A stretch of DNA of 64,000 nucleotides from Pipra filicauda (Eukaryota > Chordata > Aves > Passeriformes > Pipridae). The stretch spans positions 1-64,000 of the forward strand of contig NW_024104508.1 of assembly GCF_003945595.2 (NCBI RefSeq), given 5' to 3'. The translations under genes and the position numbers were made by a program. This document shows positions 58,536 to 64,000 of the stretch, one piece after another. Every line of letters begins with the position of its first letter. Position 1 is the stretch's first letter. Under the pieces are notes generated by a model that was given only the letters and a program-made list of their open reading frames with translations, was not told the DNA's origin and ran no database searches.

Positions 58536-61500
58536 TAGTTTTGGAACAGTATTTAGGCTTTATTGACTCATTGATGCCTCTGTTTTCCTCCTTCTGCATT
58601 GCCGTAAATGTCTGGAACACCAACCCTCTGTTCCTTTCTCATGGAGTTTACTACGGGATTGAGACTAGAATATGCAATATATTTATGAGACTTGTAAAAC
58701 ATTTCAAGATTTGTAAAGTCTCTAGAGGAGCAGTAGCTGTTGTATAGAAGGAGCTGAGCAATTAAACTCCAGCTACTTTTTCTAGTTTTTTAAAGAGCAC
58801 TGGATTCATATTTATTTTAATATGGTAGAAAAGAATAGATTTTGAAAATAGAGATTACTGGAAAATATGGCTGTGTTACCGTGGATGCTTCTAATAATAA
58901 AAAAGCAGATTTTATTGTTGAGCAAACCGTTGTATGAATATTTAAAGTTTGTTTGATGTTTGGGACAGGAACAAAAAAAAAACCCCAAACCCCAACAAAC
59001 AAACAAAAAACCTCCACAAACAAAGAACAACAAAGAAAGCGAGCGTATTTTCATTTACATGGTGCCTTGTGTTAAGTAAGTATGTTGCTATTGCTTTTCT
59101 ATTGAAGATTCTAGGGAGCAGACTTGTAATGGTTACTGCTGATCATACGGTGTTCATTTTTAGGGCACCCTGTATATTAGAAGTATGAAAAGCTCAAGGA
59201 GCACAGTCAAGGTGTTTTAGTATTTCAATGCAAGGTTGACAGGGAAATAACATAAAGGTACATCAGTCCTAATATACTGATGGCTGTTACATTCATGAGA
59301 GTTCAAGAATTTGCTTCTCTTGTATGATGGAGAATTGCTTCCCATTGCATTTGGATAAGTAACCTCTAAGTGATATTTGTGCTCTCCTCTGTCACTAATG
59401 CAATGTGACTAGTAGTCCTCAAGCTGACTAGAAAAGTCTGGGTTTGGGGTGCTAGGAATAAAATCTTCATGTGTGGGTTCGGTCACTGCTGCTGATGTGT
59501 TGCAGCTTGACGTGTGTTACTGTGCCAGTCAACATGAGCTGAAAGGCCACCCTGTTGGATTTGTTCTCTTGCAGCATGAATGTCTTAGTCATGAATTTTG
59601 TCTTATTCATGCCCGAAGTTTTTTCTACAGTTATTCTCTAAAGTTTGTTTGCTAATCTGAAGATAGGTCAGCAGAGGAAAAATACCTCGGTACAAATTCT
59701 CATGTACCTAAAAAGAATCCATCAGGTCGTGTCAAGTAATCATTGCAATGGGGAAACGTGAATGTGCTGGGAGTCTGGAATACTTTCACAGCGCCCAAAC
59801 TGGTGATGCAGTAAAGCATTAAAAAAGGTCAAGGATGTGGGAAACACTGGGTTATAAAGAGGTGCTGCCAGATACTGATAACCTGAAGTTCAGATGTCAG
59901 TACCTCTAACTTTTTGATTTCTTGGCTAGCAGAGAGTTTGTGTATGAGTTGGCTGATGGAACAGTGGACCAAACAGATTTGGTCATTCAGTGATCCAAAG
60001 GCTTCATCCAGTGGTTCTAAGGACCACTGTTCTCAGAATCTGTAAGAAAACTGTCATATGTTACCTTAAAGTTTAACATTAATAAATTCCTTTTCTGTGG
60101 GTGTGGTTTTTTTCCTTGCTTGTCTCTGATTTTTAGCTGGAAAAAAAAAGAGATTCTTAAAAGATTAATTTGTTACTTAAGTATTCATAGATGTAGTTTT
60201 TGGTACTGTGTAAACAGTATCAAAATTTAGTATTGGAATAGAACTTTTTGGTAGACAGACAACTAAAAAATTTCAGACCCTTAAAAAATTTAGCAGTAAA
60301 ATTCAGTTAATTTGTCATCATGTGAGGGCAGATGTTAGACACTTCCTTTTAAAGAACATAGTGTGTGCTAAGATGAGGATCTGAATGTGCTGCTGATTGC
60401 GTGCAGACCTGTGCCAAATAAAGCAGAGCTGTTGCTGTACTAACTTCATATAGGTGTGAATTCATATTTAAAACAATATACATAATTTTCTGGTCAGAAG
60501 CAGTTACAGCGAGCTTACATGTTTGTACAAAAGTGGTATTCCTCAAATACTGGTGGAGAAAGCAAATCCCTACATTTTTAAAATTTAGTGTACTGTAATA
60601 CTGTATATTAATAATCCTAAAATATGAATGATGCTGCATTTATTTTGTGTACCTATTTATTAGGAAGATGAAGCTGTTTAATTCCAAGAATGTAATTTCA
60701 TAGTGCAGCTAAGCAATCTGAATGATATCTGTCGAAAAGTGTAGTGGTTTTTTTTTAACCATATCCTCCTAGCTGTGTTTCTGCTCTTTTCCTTGCACCA
60801 CTAGTTGTCTGATTCTCTAGCAAGCTTGTTCACAAAAATGATCCAGTGGACTACTGATTGCTTGTAGTTGATGAAAAATGGAGGGAAAGCTGTGTTTCCT
60901 CCCTGAACTGACTTGCTGGGAGGTGGATTTGTTCCACTATAAGGAGCGGAGAAGCAGGGGAGGAGGGAAGAAAGAAGGAACTTTTCCCTTTTGGCCGCAA
61001 TTAACTGTTGTGTTTTTCTACATGGAGAGTTCTGACCATTCAGAAGCCATTCCACAACTGAATCATCATCACAAAAGTGTATATAATGTGATATTTTCAG
61101 AGTCAAGAGCTAAGTGTCAGAATCAGGAGATTAAAAAAGACCCCAGAACATGAGGAATTTAAAACAAACAAGCATGTTAGTGTCACTGGAGTGAGACTAG
61201 TTCTGGATGAATGTACCAGAAGCTTGTTTCCATGATCAGCTTTGGGAAAGATGTGATAGAGAGACTTAGTTCATGCCACTAATGGTATGCAACAGTCTAT
61301 GGAAATTTGCTGTGGTAAGAGGGAACTGTTACTTTTGTGTGTTTTCGTCTTGGCAGGAGAGACCAACCATTTGTTAAACACAGCAGGAGAGTGGTTTATT
61401 TTGAAACTCCCTCCAGTTTTGTTTTCATGGTGGGAGGTATTCTCATCCAGAGTTTTCTTTGGGAAAATTGCAAAATGTTTAGGTAAAAATTTATTAGTTG

Positions 61501-64000
61501 TCTATTTTTCTAAGGCAAGAAGGGGCCATTGCAATCCAATTTATAACACTACACTGCAGTCAAGTACATGTTATCTATAGAATTACCTAGTAATTACTGT
61601 ATTGCACCTATACACTTCTTATTTTAGCATATCTTCCTCAGAAGAGGTAGTTTTGTTTTGAACTGTAATCACTGGATTTCATTGCTTAATAACCTCCCAA
61701 GGTTCTACAGCTTAATTAGACTCAGAATTTACTATCTTGTCCCACTAAATGTGCTTATCTTACACTTTATTTAAGGAAATGTAGGACACGTGGCATGTAC
61801 TTTTCTAAATTTTTGTCCCAGGGCTGCATTTGCCTCTTCAGGAGTATGTATCAGGAATATTCATTATATAGAGTAGTTTAGATGTTAAGGCAGGAAAGAC
61901 AAAGCCAAAGGGAAGGTATCTTCTTTTCCACATACATATTCTCTTCTAAGCTGATTTATGCTTGTCTGCCTATCTAGAAAATGAGCCCTTTTTTGCCATT
62001 TAGTATGGGTAAGAAAAAAAGGGCAGACTAAAGAAAAATTATTTGTTGGTTTGGTTTGTTGGGTTTTTGTTGTTGTATAGAGTGTGGAGGAGAAGATGAC
62101 AGTGGCCAAAATCAAGCTCTGTAAGTGGGGAGAGACATTAACATTTTTCAGGGTTTTCAACTTATTGTGATGGTGTGGAATTCAGCCATTTAACTTAAAT
62201 AAAAGTTAAACTTAGAGTAAGGAGTCAAACCAAAGATGTATAATCCAGTTATGGCAGGATTGAAACTGATGATGAAACCTGCCTTCTTCGTTGTAGCTTT
62301 ACGTTTTATTGCGTATTTAGATAGGAATAGTTTTTCTCTGGTGCTGCCAAACTCTCCAGGTCAAATGTGTATTAAGATTTAGCTCTATTAAGTACAGCTG
62401 TTAGCAGCATAAATAACCAAACTCAGCATGGTGGCTCAACATGATTTCAAAATGCAAAGAAAGATGACATGACCCAGTTTTCATTAAAAAAAGGCAATAA
62501 AAATCTCTGACTTAATATGGATGTCACACATGCTGTGTTATATGTAGAAATGTCAACGGGTGAGACTAACAAGAAAAAAAAAAGGCAAAATGGGAAGAAA
62601 GAAGATGCCAAAATGAAATATGTGAGCTCACAGGTTGAAGATAGAGAATAAAATTTTGTTGCCAAACTGTTGTCTGTTAAAGGCTCTTTGGGTTCTGACT
62701 CTTGAGATCACCAAAGGAAAGAATGACTACAGCTTTCACACAGTATCAGATGAATGTATGGCAAACACAACTGCAAAAGAGGAGCTCTGCAGTCATTGCA
62801 ATCATACTGGAGAAAGCAGTTACCTTGATAAAACACGGTTCTGAGAGCGTGCACGATAGTCCTGATGTAGCAACTCCTGTCAGCTGAAGATCCGTGTGTT
62901 TCCCCATACAGTTACCACTGTGCTGTGTTTAAGAGCATCTGTGGGAAACTGGCACCATCTGAGGTCACAGTATGAGGTATTAACTTCATGTCTTCTAAGA
63001 AGGATGCACAGTGCAATAGGTTTTAGCTTTCCAAACTGCTTAAGGATGGTCATCTTGCTGACTTGCACATGTGAATGTGAATGTTTGTCCTCAGCCCGGA
63101 GGGTTAGAAAGTCCACAAGATTATGAAGAATCTGTAAAGTCTTGAACGTCACAAGAATGTTGAGAAAGTCATACACTGTGTTAAAAAAAAAATAAAAAAT
63201 TAAAAATTGGCAACATTAAAGTTGCAAAGCAGACCCTGAAAATTGGATAACCTGTAAACAAACAAGCAAAAAGCAGTCTTACTGTGAGGCAGAAGACTTA
63301 AGCCCTTTGTGACACTTGGTTAATTCTCTTTAGGGGTTTTCTCATGAAACAACACCTGGTAATGTTTTGAGAAGTTGGAGCTTTAACAATATGAAAAACT
63401 TTCATACAGGACAGAATACAAAAGGCATTCTTGAGACAATTCCAAAAGATACAGAACAACATTATGGTTAAGCGCTTGCCCCGTTTAAAAAAAAAAAAAA
63501 ATTAAAAAGGGGGTAAGGGAGGATTTTCATGCTAAATTTACTTGTATTTTAAGTAGCAAAAACTCTGGATTTGAAAGCACTTTTAAATTTTGGTGGTTTT
63601 TTGTTTGTTCTTTTTTTTTTTCCAAGTTATCAAGGAAAACATAGTAGGAAGACTGTGGAGGATGTTTGTGTCCATAGATCTGTATCCAGGGTTTACTGAT
63701 GAAGATTTTTCACGTTTTTGGAATAAGTTCTAAACATTGCTTGCACTGTAAAAATACCCATTCAGGCTGGACACACAGGGATTCAGAACTGGTTTTCTGA
63801 GTACAGCACAGCTTGAAATGCTTGGTCTGGGAGACTGCAGTTCTGTGGACTTCTGATCCTTGCATGCTTGCATAACATTCATTTGTGTAGTTGAATACTT
63901 TCTGGCTTTTGATTTTATGCTTGTATTTCAATGGGGTGTTAAATAAATTCTGAATGTTTATAACTTGAGTATTTTTTGCATACAGAATATATACTGTACT

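Larger units (their letters stand above)
49926..64000 (+). other. TOP2B: TOP2B intron 1 (continues past the window)
   Basis: At least 14 kb with no sequence resembling TOP2B exon 2 on reading through. It includes a SINE dimer (56991-57273), a 12-G run at 58524-58535 and several poly-A or A-rich runs (for example about 51770-51783, 58972-59030, 63180-63200 and 63486-63500). No other gene was recognised. Open frames here (for example minus 60801-61106, plus 62635-62844) have no known domain. Confidence 0.8.

Noticed and set aside
62635..62887. Candidate TOP2B exon 2 or other exon in the open frames here
   Set aside because: The translations do not resemble the topoisomerase II ATPase N-terminus, and the overlapping frames are both open by chance. 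No clean acceptor and donor pair frames them.

Overview
The window is vertebrate nuclear DNA, almost certainly from a bird and probably a songbird. It has large introns with GT/AG boundaries and CpG-island promoters. It carries several CR1 LINE fragments with the typical 3' end (repeats of the AATCATAG type and the phrase TTGGAAGGGACC). It also holds a tandem pair of short elements made of a tRNA-Ile-like head and a CR1-like tail. I recall that architecture from passerine TguSINE1, so the songbird call is an inference from memory.

Layout. OXSM (mitochondrial 3-oxoacyl-ACP synthase) lies on the minus strand: coding exons at 890-1292 and 3694-4676 give 461 residues. Then comes a promoter zone, about 4.7-9.7 kb. 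It contains a CR1 fragment (5759-5897), an AT-rich tract (about 5900-6430), a first CpG island (about 6480-6930), a second CR1 fragment (7062-7391), an ERV-type LTR (about 9002-9406) and a second CpG island (about 9480-9900). NGLY1 (cytosolic peptide:N-glycanase) runs on the plus strand from 9671 to 31911 in 12 coding exons. These join in frame to 648 residues with the PUB domain, the zinc/transglutaminase core with its Cys-His-Asp triad, and the PAW domain all intact. Introns 3, 9 and 11 hold CR1 fragments. After the NGLY1 3' UTR there is about 15 kb of AT-rich DNA with no recognised gene. Within it are a few exon-like pieces, the best being two phase-compatible membrane-protein-like pieces on the minus strand (41485-42980). 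A large CpG island (about 48.6-50.3 kb) follows, with the first coding exon of TOP2B (DNA topoisomerase II beta) at 49860-49925. The rest, to 64000, reads as TOP2B intron 1.

The order OXSM(-), NGLY1(+), TOP2B(+) matches, as I remember it, the mammalian chromosome 3p24 arrangement (inverted). The genes do unrelated housekeeping jobs: mitochondrial fatty acid and lipoate precursor synthesis, deglycosylation of misfolded glycoproteins during ER-associated degradation, and DNA strand passage. They are linked by conserved synteny and, for OXSM and NGLY1, by a head-to-head arrangement. I see no operon, CRISPR array or microbial-type system. The points most worth following are the unrecognised exon-like pieces between NGLY1 and TOP2B, the repeat insertions in the OXSM/NGLY1 promoter zone, the duplicated NRF1-like site, the perfect 20-bp hairpin in NGLY1 intron 4, and the SINE dimer in TOP2B intron 1.
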